NCBI GenBank assembly: GCA_047967505.1
Contig: CM106539.1
DNA: 64,000 bases
Strand: one strand, 5' to 3'
Origin: Dipteris shenzhenensis
Taxonomy: Eukaryota > Polypodiophyta > Polypodiopsida > Gleicheniales
The translations under genes and the position numbers were made by a program. Below are positions 48,369-60,325 of the stretch, one piece after another. Position 1 is the stretch's first letter. The number at the start of each line of letters is the position of its first letter. The notes under the pieces were generated by a model. That model searched no databases, was not told where the DNA came from, and saw only the letters and a program-made list of their open reading frames with translations.

Positions 48369-48730
48369 TGTGAAGAGAGTGGGAGAGAAGTAAGGAGTCT
48401 CACTTGCAGCCTTCTCACATACACAATGGGGGAATACACACAAAGGTGGAGGCTGAAAACAGTTTTCCTCTTCTTAGTTGTGAAAGCCAAAAGTACTCTC
48501 TCTCTCTAGGTACAAAAGGAACAGATGAACCCTATATGTGGGTCTCAAACCAAACTCAGCTAACCTAGGTGGCATACTAACTAAGCCACTAACTAGAGTA
48601 CATAAAGATAGCTGTCATCTAGCTATTATTCATGGGCAGTGTACCAATCGCATCTGCAGCTAACAAGTCGGTGACATAAGTGCACAATGGTCACCCTGGC
48701 ATATCACAAGTGGAGCTTGATATCTCAACA
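48369..48730 (-). repeat. Element B 5' LTR
   Basis: Forward strand TGTGAAGAGAGTGGG ... GATATCTCAACA. Confidence 0.95.
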
Positions 48731-48735
48731 TTCAT

Positions 48736-50180
48736 AGTATCATAAGAACCTATTTCTCCTTAACTAATTGCATGTACAATCCAAGTCAATACTCTATGTA
48801 CACATTCAATGCACCATGAAAATTCTCTTTATGTTGATTGAACAAACTCTTGTATAAGGACACCCCAAATCACAATTATCATACTGTCATGTGCTGTAAC
48901 CTCATTGCATTTGATCAAACCAAACTTTTAATAGAATGTATAGTGTAGGCCTTAGACTTCCTCATAAATTACCACATGCAAATGCTTAATCAATCACATT
49001 CCCCACACTTTCCATATGTCATCCAATCAAATCCTCACAAGAGTACTCCAAAGCACATGGAACATATATTTTACAAGTGCATTTGCAAACATAAATGCTC
49101 CACAAGCTTCTTATGCCATTCGACCAAACCCTTCTAGGGATAGTCAAAAGCACAAGAAGCATACATGTTTCATTTTGAACAAATCAACACACACACATAC
49201 ACCCTAAATCCCATCGCAAATTTTTAGCACCACTTTGCTCACTTAAATAGTAGTGATGATCTTTGTCATTGTGTTCATATTATTGCTAGAACTTATCTCT
49301 CCTTGGTTGGGTCCATGGACAGTCCAAATGACCACATGCAAATGCTTAGTCAATCAGATTCCTCACACCTTTAGTATTCCATCTTATCAAGCGCTCACAA
49401 GATTACTCCAAAGCAAGTGGAATATATATTTAATAAGTGCGATTGCAAAAAAAAATGCTCCACAAGATTCTTATGCCATTCGAGCAAGCCCTTATAGGAA
49501 TACTCCAAAGCACAAGAATCACACATGTTTCATTTTAAACAAATCAACAGACGCACACCCTAAATCCCGATGCAAATCTTTTAGCACCATTTTTTCACTT
49601 AAAATGTAGTGGTAATCTTTGTCATTGTGGTCATAGTATCACTGGAACTTTTCTCTCCTTGATTGGGTCCACGTGAGCACAGCTCCATGTCAATACCCCA
49701 TATGAGCATTCAATGCATTACATACAAAATTCTTATTCCATCTAAGCAAGCCCTTGTAGGGGTAGCCCAAGGCAGAATTAAACTACATGTGCCTTCCTAA
49801 ATACATGTGATCTCATCTCATTTGACCAAAACCAAAGTTACAATAGAAATTACAACTTGCTTACAGTGTGCTAGACTTTGAGTTTTTGCACAAATGACCA
49901 CATGCAAATCCTTGATCAACCACATTCCTCGGACTTTCTATATGCCATCCAAGTAAAATGTCACAAGAGTACTCCAAAGCACACTACACATGTATTTGAC
50001 AAGTGCATTGAAAAGGCAAACTTGAAACGCTCCATAAGCTTCTTATGCCGTTTGAGCAAACCCTTGTCAAGATACTCCAAAGCACAAGAAGCATACATAT
50101 TGAATTTTCAGCACATCCACACCCTAAATCCCATTCCAAATGTTTTAGTGCCATGCTATTCATTTAAACTATAGTGGTAA
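48736..50180 (-). repeat. Dispersed repeat family block, reverse orientation
   Basis: ACCACATGCAAATGCTTAGT recurs near 48971, 49331 and 49899. Each unit contains GAGTACTCCAAAGCAC, CTTCTTATGCCATTCGA and CACCCTAAATCCCAT. It is the complement of the family seen at 29.2-30.2 kb. No gene. Confidence 0.75.
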
Positions 50181-52202
50181 TCTTTGTCATGGTATCACAA
50201 GAACTTTCACATTTTTTATGCATTGGAATGATCAAAAGACAAATTCATTAACCTCACCAAAACACATAATTATTTTAAAAACAATTTTATAAGAGATAGT
50301 GCTATGCCACCTTTCATGTCCTTGGAAAGAAATTCAAGATATCACTTAGAAAGCAAGAACTAAGAAACTAATTAGACAATTTAAAGTTCCCATGTAATAC
50401 CAAGCACCTCCCTTGGTTATTTCCTAAAGGATAGAATTAGCCAACCCATGGTCACTTCCAAAGAATCATCAAAAGAGAGAGCAAAAATTACTAACATAAG
50501 CATTTTTCCAAATTCATTTACTCCCTCCCTATAATGCTTTCCTACAATGGCATAAATGCTTCCCTATTTCATGCATGCTTAAAAATCACACAACCATGTT
50601 CCATAATTCACAAAATATGCTATTGTATTGGTAATTTTCCTTTCTGGGCACATTGTTGATACCTAGCATCAAATTACAATTGCTTGCAATGGCCGAGGAA
50701 CAACCTATGCATCACACCATGATTTCCTTAAGCCCACCCACCTTGTTTACTCTTTTCACTATCCTAGCACATATGGAAGTAGCCAATGGACAGTTGAGAA
50801 TGAAGCAATCATAGGGACCTTTGAGATGGAACCACGCCCACGCATGGCACTGAAAGCAATTGTGATATAATGGACAGTCCATGCATATGAGTAGCAAAGG
50901 TCTTAGCTTGTGTGCATGCCTTGAGAAAGAGAACATATGCAACAAACCCGCTCGAGGGATTCATAGGGGGAAACTTATGATATCACGTGAGTGTACAATA
51001 GGGGGGTTTTTTGAAATGAGGGATAAGCTTATACATTAGGGGTGGGGGCCCTTTTTAATTTTTCTCGATATTGAATTTAAGTTAGTGGGGTGATGCCATA
51101 TTTAAGAGGGGGACATAGTATAGGCTACCTTGGGTAACTAGTCCGAACAAGTTTGGTTTTGTGTATGGTTTTAAATAGTCATAGGGAAAGTAATCTAAAT
51201 TTTTGTATTGTGTAATCTAAGTGCTTGAGAAAGAACGTAGATTTAAGGAAAGGGGGAGGACATAATAGACTTTTGGTGGTATCTTATAAGCTTAAATAGG
51301 GGTGCTTTATCATCCTACGTGGATCTTAAATAGGGGGTTTTCTTGAAGTTCAAGTACGTAGGTGATGTCCCCCTTTAATGAAGAGTGAATGCCCTAGGCA
51401 AACCCACCATCTCTATCCCCATAAGCTTCTCTAAGTAGGACACCATGAGCTCCACCATTAGAGTGACATGCTTGTAGAAAGACCACTAACTAGCCGAAAA
51501 CATAGAAGAAAAAGAACGAAGGAGAAACACAACATGCTTGATCAACCATTCAAACCAGTTCAGCTAATGGAAACTAATAAGCACCCACGAGAAACTCATG
51601 TCTCACCTTTCATACCCTTTGCAAATGCTTCCTTGCTAGAAGAAGATGTCACGAGGTAGTACCTTGCAAGTTGGCACCTCTTGCCTTGTTCTCAGCACCT
51701 TTGAGCTTGTCTCAATCCCTCACTCCATGCCACTAGCCTCTCCACACCCTCACTCTATGATCTTACTCCGAGCTCTCACAAGGCAAACCAAGAAATGTCA
51801 ATTTGAGGAAAGGCAAATGAAAATCCAAGGTGCAAAATGCATGCAAGCATGCAATTTCTAGCTAACTAGACTGGAGCCACCATGAATCAAAGCTCGAGAG
51901 CATTTCAAAACACCCAAAAAATATGTATAGATTCACATAAAGTTTTGAAATCAACCCGCCAATCTGTTCCTAAAGCACTTTATCTGATGAGCTATAGTGC
52001 TAACAAAGACCCTGAAGGTTGTCTTTGCTTGCCCTTATATAGACTAGCCATTGATGTTGTATGATTCTTTTCTCTATACTTCAAGAACACTTCTTGGGCA
52101 TTTATTATCTCCTTTGCAATCCAACATCGGGTCGCTAAAATTTATTGTCTTCCTCTCCTCAAACCGCCTCGAGTTCTCCCCCCCACTACATCTGCATTGA
52201 TA
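50181..52202. other. No gene recognised
   Basis: 50181-51000 is AT-rich. 51000-51370 contains repeated TTAAATAGGGG-type phrases. 51400-52070 holds short open frames without recognisable domains. Confidence 0.45.
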
Positions 52203-52332
52203 GATAATCCTATTGGTAGAAGTACCAAGACTAGCAAATCAAATTTTGCCTCACGGATTCCCTTATACCAATAGATAATCCTATTGGTAGAAGGTACCAA
52301 GACTAGCAAATCAAATTTTGCCTCATGGATAC
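52203..52332 (+). repeat. ~70-bp tandem duplication
   Basis: ATAGATAATCCTATTGGTAG followed by CAAGACTAGCAAATCAAATT occurs twice, nearly identical, 70 bp apart. Confidence 0.85.
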
Positions 52333-52569
52333 CCTTGTAAAAAAAAGAGATGTGCCTTGAGTTAACTAGTGTCTTAAATCCACCTCAATTCTACAGATGC
52401 AATTGGCACCTACTTGCACCATTTGAGATACCCAAGACAAGGACCTGCTTAAATCCAACGGAGGACTGATCAAAAGCTAGGAGGCAATGAATAGGTACAA
52501 AATCAATACCTAGAAAATCCTAGATGGACCTAGAACTAAAGATGGCAAAGCTCATCCTTTGCTCACCTA

Positions 52570-52800
52570 GACAAATCCCAGGGGGGGCACAAGGGGAGTG
52601 GGGGGGGGGGGGGGGTAAACAAAAGAGCTAGAGCAAGAGAATGGAAAGGGAGAAGGGGAGGGGTGAGTAAGAGGAGGAGGGTGCAAGCTTCAAAGGAAGA
52701 GGAAGGGAGGGGTGAGTAAGAGGAGGAGGGTGCGAGCTTCAAAGGAAGGGAAGGGGAGGAAGGAGATGATGGAGAAAGGAATGGGGGAGCCGGGAAGGAT
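52570..52800 (+). repeat. Purine-rich tract with G18 run and 50-bp tandem repeat
   Basis: A run of about 18 G near 52596-52614 is followed by two copies of GGGGTGAGTAAGAGGAGGAG with GGTGC-AGCTTCAAAGG (about 52656-52745). Confidence 0.75.
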
Positions 52801-53248
52801 GAGGAAAGCTGACTGCAATGAGGTGAGTTCTAAGTTGCCTGAGGGGACGCAATGTCAACACCACGGTATCTTGTTTATTTGATGGGCCCTATATTATCCT
52901 CTTTATTGATTGCAATATATGACAAGGATTTTCTACTTCATAACCTACATTTCTACAAAGGGTGGGGGAAATTGTTAAAGTCATCCAATCCTTATTGTAT
53001 CCTTCTTAAAGTATGGGGGGGGCACTAATGAAAGAATAGTCTATGTTATGCCATAAAGACTATACATAAGGGATAGAAACCAAGGAAAAAATAGTTCATA
53101 TTAATTCATAAAAGATAATACATAAGAAAAAACCAAATACAACTAATCCCTTATTATACAATTGCTTTTTATAGCAAGCTTAGTAAGCCATAAGGTTAAA
53201 CTCCAAGGTGGTATTATTGCCTACTAGTGCCAACCAATTATAGGAGGG

Positions 53249-53282
<34 letters not shown>

Positions 53283-53319
53283 TTTTACCCAAAAATGTGT
53301 GTACGTGTGTGTGCACGCA

Positions 53320-53351
<32 letters not shown>

Positions 53352-53649
53352 AAGACAAGACAACAACCCCTTTTGCATAGTGAAAAGACAAAAGAGTCTA
53401 GCAAAAAATAAAAAGAGAACATTATAGAATTAAGGAAGAGTTTGAGTATGTAGGTAAAGCACCTGCGAAATTGCATAAAAAGTATATAAGAGCTTTGATA
53501 AGAAATGACAATAATGTTTTTGCAAAAAAAATGGAGCTTGGTGAATCCCTGATAAGCATCTCTTTTATTGAAGAGGAGAGTTTGCATACCTGCCACCATC
53601 TAACAAGAAAACATGGTAAGAACTAGCTTAACTTTAATTGGGAAGACAG
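52801..53649. other. Intergenic; GA and TG microsatellites
   Basis: (GA)n at 53246-53279 and (TG)n at 53320-53350. On the minus strand a CAATAAAAGAG polyadenylation-like signal lies near 53570. No confident gene. Confidence 0.45.
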
Positions 53650-54400
53650 GTGTCATAAACACCCCTCCCTTGTTATCTGGGTCACAATAAAATAGTGGCT
53701 CAAACACAGACTTAAACAGTTCGATGTAGACTCTAATACTGAGTTCACCAACCAAAAGGCATCGCTATCAATACCAATATCTCTATATATATCCTCTCCA
53801 AGTACTCCCTATAAAAGGAGGAAAAATCCATGTCCAAGAATACTAGAGTCTTACTAAATTCTGGTAATAACGGGGCTAGCTAATACCATATCCCCATAAT
53901 GAAAAACAGTCCCATCTATATTAAGCTCGCTTCTAGAAATATGTCCTAATCTTTTCTTAACCTCATTGTGTAAATTTTCATTCTTAATCATATGATTGCC
54001 TAGAGTAACTACATGGCCCCACCCCTCCTCCACAAGCTTATTAAATCTTTCCTTTACAAAAATTGTATACATAATCCTTTCTTTCTCTAAAGATTGAACT
54101 TGGTTTACAATAGAACGAATGCTACCTTAAAAATTCCATCCAATACCTATCTCTTTCAAAGAGCTTATCAAATCATGCAGGTCATATAATTGGAGCAATT
54201 TTGTCAAGATCTTTTTAATAGAGAAATACTCTAGAAAGGTTTATTAAAAAATCCATGGATAGAGCCGTTTCAATTATTTCTTTTGCATAGTGTAGTAATG
54301 TAATCATGTGAACTTCACATATATGTAACATGTCATTTTTTAAATCATCATACAACAACTGTTTGATCGAGCATGTGCCTATTGGAAGACATGGGCTTTA
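53650..54400 (-). pseudogene. Unidentified degenerate coding region
   Basis: Minus-strand frames contain protein-like segments: QVQSLEKERIMYTIFVKERF, KLVEEGWGHVVTLGNHMIKN, SRSELNIDGTVFHYGDMVLA (54120-53855, open 72 codons), then after frame changes ELSIRVYIELFKSVFEPLFY (about 53760-53690). The region ends at a purine tract followed by TGTTTATGACACC (53661 and below), which looks like a PPT/LTR border. It may therefore be the 3' coding region of an LTR retroelement. I cannot name the family. Confidence 0.3.
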
Positions 54401-56087
54401 TTTACCGACATACAATAGTTTTATTTATTGGGTTTATTTATCAGAATACAATTTTAATCTATGTAAGCCCGAAAAATTTGCAAAAACCTTTCAATCAACA
54501 ACAACCCAAGAATCAAAACAATTTCCATAGCCCCAAAGTCTCTTTCAAGTAAGGAGTAAATAAGTATTATGTTCTTACTAATTCCTACTCTCATACCCAA
54601 CATAAAGGCCAGGAGCCAAAGTTGGAAAAAGTATTCACTATGTCAAAGGCAAAACTATTATACCACTGCAAAAAGTAGTCCTACTTTATGCAGACATAAA
54701 TAGTGTTAGTTATGCAAACAAAAATAGAATGAAACCTAAATAGTCTTAGTTATGCAAACATAAATAGAATGAAGCCAAAAAATCCCATTTAATAAGAGGA
54801 AAAAGTGTATCAATGGCTACCCCTATTTATGAAAAAATTGGCAACCCTTGTCAACTGTCTTAGAAAAATATCAAAACTTGTATATCCTATCCCTAACTAG
54901 AATGGGAGCTATAAATTATGTATGTTACAGTATAAGGAAGTAGAAAATGTCGTATCGATGGATAGACCCTTCAAAAGACTTCTTAGGGCTTTTTTTCAAA
55001 AACTAGGGAACCAAGCATTGACAACTATGTTCTCCCAAACCCATTATTCATACTTTCAAGGATTCAAAAGGGTACATATAATCCCTTCGACACCTATTCC
55101 TACAAACATTAGCGAGGTGATTCTCATTTGTAAGCAACTATATTCAAGCGTCTTTTCCAATTGTACTAGATGGTGGAAGGACATAAGTTTGTACATTGTA
55201 TTTCAATACCAGAAACATCTGGGATTGCTCATCCATAAGCATCAAGTCATGAAAGCCAACAAGGTACTAATATATCCCCCACACAAAGGCTCCACAAAGC
55301 TAGACAAACACCACTCTCAAACCCACAACATAACATAGCCTCTCGAAAGCCCACCACACGATCGACACCAACAGCTCATTCATAAAACCTAACGTAGCAA
55401 ATGCCACAAAAACATACACTACCGAATTCTCATGCACGCCCAAAACACACCATAGATTCCAAAACGCAAACATCAATTTGATAAGCATACATAGGCATCA
55501 AAAACAACCTACTCATAACACAACAACACTTGCACAAGGAACTTGTGCACACACCCCAAGTCCATAGATTAATCCATTCCACCGCTATGAGAACATGCAT
55601 GGCAACCTTTTGCAACCCTAAGCATTACCAATGTCACTCCGAGCCAATGCACATCAAAATCACACACAATAACCCACACGACACCTCCATGACTGCACAT
55701 CTAGACACCAACATGCAAAAGACTACCACAACACATGTTGTAACAACTAGTGTGTCCTTCCCATGATAATTTTGATGCAGCATGTGCCATGTTACCAAAA
55801 ATCACCTAACCCTGCATCCATCCACCTAGGGGGGGCACAATGGGTGGGCAAAAAGTTGCAAAGGTGAAGCCTTGTTTGATGAAGATGCTTTGAGATGATG
55901 GCAGAATCTGAATTGCTATATTTACATTGGAAGGCTTAAGTTTGTTAATGCTTTTTGTCCTTTCCATAGAGTGTAAGATTGAGGTTTTCAACTTGATTCA
56001 AACAATGCGTTGTATGGAGTTTCTGAAGTAGTTCCTTCAACCCTTGGTAATATAATTTAGGCCTCTCTCTTCAATCAGTCAGTCAGT

Positions 56088-56089
<2 letters not shown>
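54401..56089. other. No gene recognised
   Basis: AT-rich to 55300, then C/A-rich. A 138-codon forward frame (54922-55338) shows no recognisable motif and is not called. Local repeat near 54690-54780: AATAGTCTTAGTTATGCAAACA is partly repeated (period 42 bp). Confidence 0.4.

Positions 56090-56162
<73 letters not shown>
56090..56162 (+). repeat. (CT)n microsatellite, about 36 units
   Basis: Uninterrupted CT run, the longest in the window, preceded by CAGTCAGTCAGTCAAT. Confidence 0.95.
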
Positions 56163-56165
<3 letters not shown>

Positions 56166-58274
56166 TGTACACATGCACTTATGATTTGTAATTCAACATT
56201 AAAAAATGATACTTAAATGTGATGTTATCGTTTGATATACACATTTTTTAATATAAAGACTACAGTATCTTGCAGGTAGTGATCAGAGTCTTGTAATTGG
56301 AATGCTGAGTTTGGAATGATAATTAGGCTAAGCAGCGTGGGCAATACATACTCCTATTATGCGAGGAGACACTTGCATATGATAATCCTATGATTGTAAC
56401 ATATTTCAAGGAACATACAGAAAACATGAAATATGCTTTATATGGCTATACTAATCATACTAAAATTAGCCACACATGACAGAATAAGGGACTTGATTTA
56501 TTGCATGTGTCTAACACAGTTCAGACAGGGGATTAATTCCTTGTGAATCTTTGGATGCATAGCTTTTGGTGACTCCCAATTGTGTGCTTAGGTTCCTTGC
56601 CTGGCCAGATATCCATCTCTTGTGCTCCTTGTATGCATATGCAAAGATCGACACACCTACATACACAATACTAGGTTATAGCAACTCCTACACTTACAGC
56701 TCGAAGTATCTCTTCGCTAAACACATGTATACATGACTATAGAGACTGCTTCGTCAGGGTTTTCCAATTTGCCTATGCTTGGCGTCCGATGATATGATTG
56801 CTATGGATGACTGGATAGAATGCCTATGCTTTTGTTTATGTATGCTTATGTTGTGGGCACTATTGATATAGATGCATATGCAATTCATTTTCTTTCCTAC
56901 GGATGGAAGATGATTTTTCTTGTTTAGGCTACTATTTCAATGTGTTGATGATGTTTTCCAACACTTACGCTTAAGCATATGCCTACCTAGGCATTGGATG
57001 GTGACATAGGTTGCACACCAATGTGATAATAACGATTTCTTTAGGCTTTTAAACACTTGCACTTGAAGAGATGCTTGATTTCCTATATGTTTCCATGATT
57101 TGGGTAGTCAAGATTGGCCAATTGGTAGTGCGCATTGGTAGATGAACTAGTTTGGACATATGAGTTTTGGTCCATTGTGAGAAAGAGAAGTATAGCTATT
57201 CCAATATACATATACAAGCTACTTGTAGAAAATACAAGCTAGCTGGAAATGGTCATTGCTTCTTACTACGAGATGATACTAGCCTATTAAACAAGACTTG
57301 TCTTGAAAAGTGCACACTAGTTTGCTCCAGATTGTGAGAAATGGCTATACTAGTCTATATATTAGACTTGTCTTACTACTAGATGAGGTCTTACTTGTTT
57401 ACTGCAAGGCATTCGATGTGGTCTACTAGCCTGAGTATGTGATTTGTCTTTAGGAATACTCATAAATACCAAACGATGTTGTTGGAAGTTGTTTGATATG
57501 GATCTAGTCTTAAATATGCATGCATATATGTGCTTTCGATTAGCATGCATACATGTATTGGTTCTAAAAACTCATATTATCACTTATCCTAGAATACAAT
57601 TAAAAAGTATAAATTGATCAATTGATTTTCAATCATACAAAAGTGATGGTCATCGAAGAAAATATATTTATTGTAAAAGATCTATGGTGAAACTACTACA
57701 CTTGTGGATCATTGATGATCAACTCTTTTTATGTACCTCAAGACACATAGTTACTTTTTCTCACTATGGAATACCTAGAAATGGGTGACACTAACACTAA
57801 CACCAAAGTTCCTTGAAAAGTACCAATGGCTAGTTTTTATATTGATAAATGCTTATGATATTGTGTATCGATTTAAAGTAGAGCTGTGCTTTGAAGTCAA
57901 CAGTCCCACGATAGATGGATTTTGTTGATGGATGCAAGTGAGTGTAGCTCCTTTAGTATATCGTCTATGTTTAATCATAATGTCAAAGATTTTCGAAATA
58001 ATTCCTTAGCTATAAGATAGATTTGTACCATCAGCATTGGCATAAGTTGTTGTCTTTCTATAATTTGTAGGCCTAGACCTGCACACACAACTCAATTTTG
58101 TGCCCTTGCTTATAGCCTATGATGCATGCCCGCATATTAGGTGAAAATAATGGTGTGTACATGAGCTCCTTGTGCAAGTGTTGTGTTTCCTTTAGCTATG
58201 CTAGTTCTATAACCTGTACAAGCAAGTTCTACAAGCTATGCATGCTTGCACACCCTCGTGGGCAATTGCTCTTA

Positions 58275-58325
<51 letters not shown>

Positions 58326-58988
58326 ATTTTCTTTGCTCTTGATCTTATATTTATGACATGTTTGGAACTTGAGATTTGGTGTGTGGGTTCTAAAAATAGT
58401 GGGATTTATGACTTGTCATGTTACATGGCTATGTGGAGCTCGTATGTTAGCATCTATGGTTTCACACACTAGTCGCGGCACCATGTGCCCACACAATGAA
58501 TCTACACTATGTAGCTATACCTGAGCAGTAGGTATGAGGGTCAAGCCATCTTATAGAAGCTATGCCCTCAACCCCCACCTTGTTGTTCCCAATCAAAACG
58601 CACACCCACATCTGCATGTATACACAACAGTAACATCTCATTGGCTACCCTAGGGTGTTTGAACTAGTGAGTGCTTGCCTGTGGGACACATGGCAAAGCC
58701 ACCTAGATTAGGGCAAGAGAATGTGGCATGTGGTACCCATCCCCTCCATCCTTCCTATATGCATATGGGGGGATGCCACCTCATGTGGTCCCATGAAAAC
58801 ATCTAACCACCCTCCATCCTTCCTATATGCATATGGGGGGATATGCCACCTCATGTGGTCCCATGGCATGGTTCTCCTAGGACCTAGGTCTTACTACTAT
58901 TTTGGAACCTCTAATAATTCTAACTACCAAATGAGCTTATTGGGGGTTCTTTGAACTGAATGCATTACTCATCCTTGATCTTTCCAAC
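56163..58988. other. Intergenic; CT run and 66-bp tandem duplication; LTR end at right
   Basis: (CT)n at 58275-58320. CCCTCCATCCTTCCTATATG with CATATGGGGGGAT and CACCTCATGTGGTCCCATG is duplicated at 58743-58797 and 58810-58866. The right edge (ending TTTCCAACA at 58989) is probably the LTR of the copia relic that follows. Confidence 0.45.
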
Positions 58989-58989
58989 A

Positions 58990-59340
58990 CTCCCCTTAAA
59001 TGAAGAGAAAATTTGACTCACATCCAACGCCTTGGGAAACTTCTCTTTCCTAATTTTGGCAAGAAGTTCACTTAGCATATCTATTGCGTGATCCTTACTC
59101 TGGCAAATATCCTAGTTCAATATCATTGCTCCACACACATATGAAGTAGTGTTACAACCAACATGCTTGGATTGAGCATGAAATACAACATCTTCAACAA
59201 ACTTAAGAGCTCTCTGGTTATTAGTCAATGAGAGAGTTGAACCATTTTGTACAAGTTCAATGTCACTTCGAATTCTCCTTCAAAAATTCATGCATTTATA
59301 ATTGCTCTTTATTCAACTTTCTTAACGATAGAGAACTAGT
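58990..59340 (-). pseudogene. Ty1/copia relic, RNase H C-terminal end
   Basis: Minus strand reads LRRIRSDIELVQNGSTLSL-like sequence, then NNQRALKFVEDVVFHAQSKH, then CQSKDHAIDMLSELLAKIRK and KFPKALDV. These align with the DNQ(S)A, VFHARTKHI, SEDQVADILTK.L and LGV motifs at the end of copia RNase H. A purine tract AAGGGGAG (58990-58998) abuts TGTTGGAAAGATC, the start of its 3' LTR. Frames are broken. Lineage differs from A and B. Confidence 0.6.
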
Positions 59341-59510
59341 GCATTGATTCTTCATGCTTCATGGCACAATCCCTAATGCAATATTGAAGCAACTATTCCT
59401 AGATGCCACAACTACTTAAGGTTAATGATACTAGTTCATGTATTATTATCATCATTATTATTTGTTTTGCAAGATCAACAATTCTAATTTATCAATGTCG
59501 TTACTCTGCA

Positions 59511-59612
59511 TGTGTGTGTGTGTGTGTATGTGTGTGTGTGCGCGCGCGCGCATGTGTGGGGGGGTGTGCGTGTGCACGTGTGCGCGTGTGCACGTGTGTG
59601 TGTGTGGTTGGA
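59511..59612 (+). repeat. TG/CG alternating purine-pyrimidine tract
   Basis: About 100 bp of GTGTGTGT with a GCGCGCGCGC core near 59540 and GTGCACGTGTGCGCGTGTGC. Z-DNA candidate. Cys/Val frames over it are artefacts. Confidence 0.85.
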
Positions 59613-59637
59613 ATTCTCTCACAACCCTCATAAACCT

Positions 59638-60325
59638 CTAAATAGAATGCTCATTCATTTACAAGTGCACCACTTTCTACTTCATGCCTTTGTAAAGGCA
59701 TCTTCATCTCTGCAATCCTTTAGTGGCTCTCTCTAACCACTTATAAAGTTAGGATTTTTCTTGCTCTATAGGATCTACTCTTTTGAGAGATTGGAGCTCC
59801 GCATATACTAGTTTGAATAAAGAAGAGACATACACACACAGCACAAGTAGGGATCAAATGCACCTGGAAAATTAAATTGTTCAGACTCACTACATGCTCT
59901 CCAAGAGATGAGAAACTACACCTAGCTACCCACAAAATGAATCCACAAATTGAGTGCTCATTTATTTACAAGTGCACCCCTTTCTACTTCCTGCACTTGT
60001 AAAGGCCTCTTCATCTTTAGTGGCTATCTCCAACCACTTAAAAAGTCAAGATTTTTTAAAAAGTCTTTCAATAGTTTTGCTCCATAGGATCTTCTCTTTG
60101 AGCTATGTATATGCTAGTTTGAACAAAGACAACCCCCTACAAGTATCCTTTCAAAAACCTAGCTCTAATACAATTTAAAAAAGAAGAGATCCTCCCACAT
60201 AGCACAAGTAGGGATCAAATGCACCTTAAAAAAACGAATTGTTGAGAATCACTCACTACATGCTCTCCTAGAGATCGAGAGATACACACTAGAAACTACT
60301 ACTAGCTACCCACAAAATGAATCCA
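59638..60325 (+). repeat. Two direct repeats of about 310 and 375 bp
   Basis: 59638-59948 and 59949-60325 share TTTACAAGTGCACC, TTTCTACTTC, GCACAAGTAGGGATCAAATG, CACTACATGCTCTCC and end with CTAGCTACCCACAAAATGAA. The second has an internal insertion of about 65 bp near 60130-60190. Confidence 0.8.

Larger units (their letters stand above)
43140..48730 (-). mobile_element. Ty1/copia element B, full length, with target duplication
   Basis: 5-bp target duplication TTCAT at 43135-43139 and 48731-48735. LTRs 361 and 362 bp, about 95% identical by eye. PBS at 48357-48368 and purine tract GAGGGGGAG at 43501-43509. Same subfamily as element A but younger. Confidence 0.95.

Noticed and set aside
53420-53600. 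Forward frame with KKYIRALIRNDNNVFAKK, first considered an organellar gene insertion
   Set aside because: Likely LTR or flank sequence: the opposite strand carries a polyadenylation-like signal there, and I could match no organellar gene.
54922-55338. 138-codon forward frame with balanced composition
   Set aside because: No recognisable domain, no repeat or splice support; kept only as a note in the intergenic entry.
59403-59736. Cys/Val-rich forward frames, and His/Thr-rich minus frames at 17589-17801 and 53285-53599
   Set aside because: Direct translations of TG/CA microsatellites.
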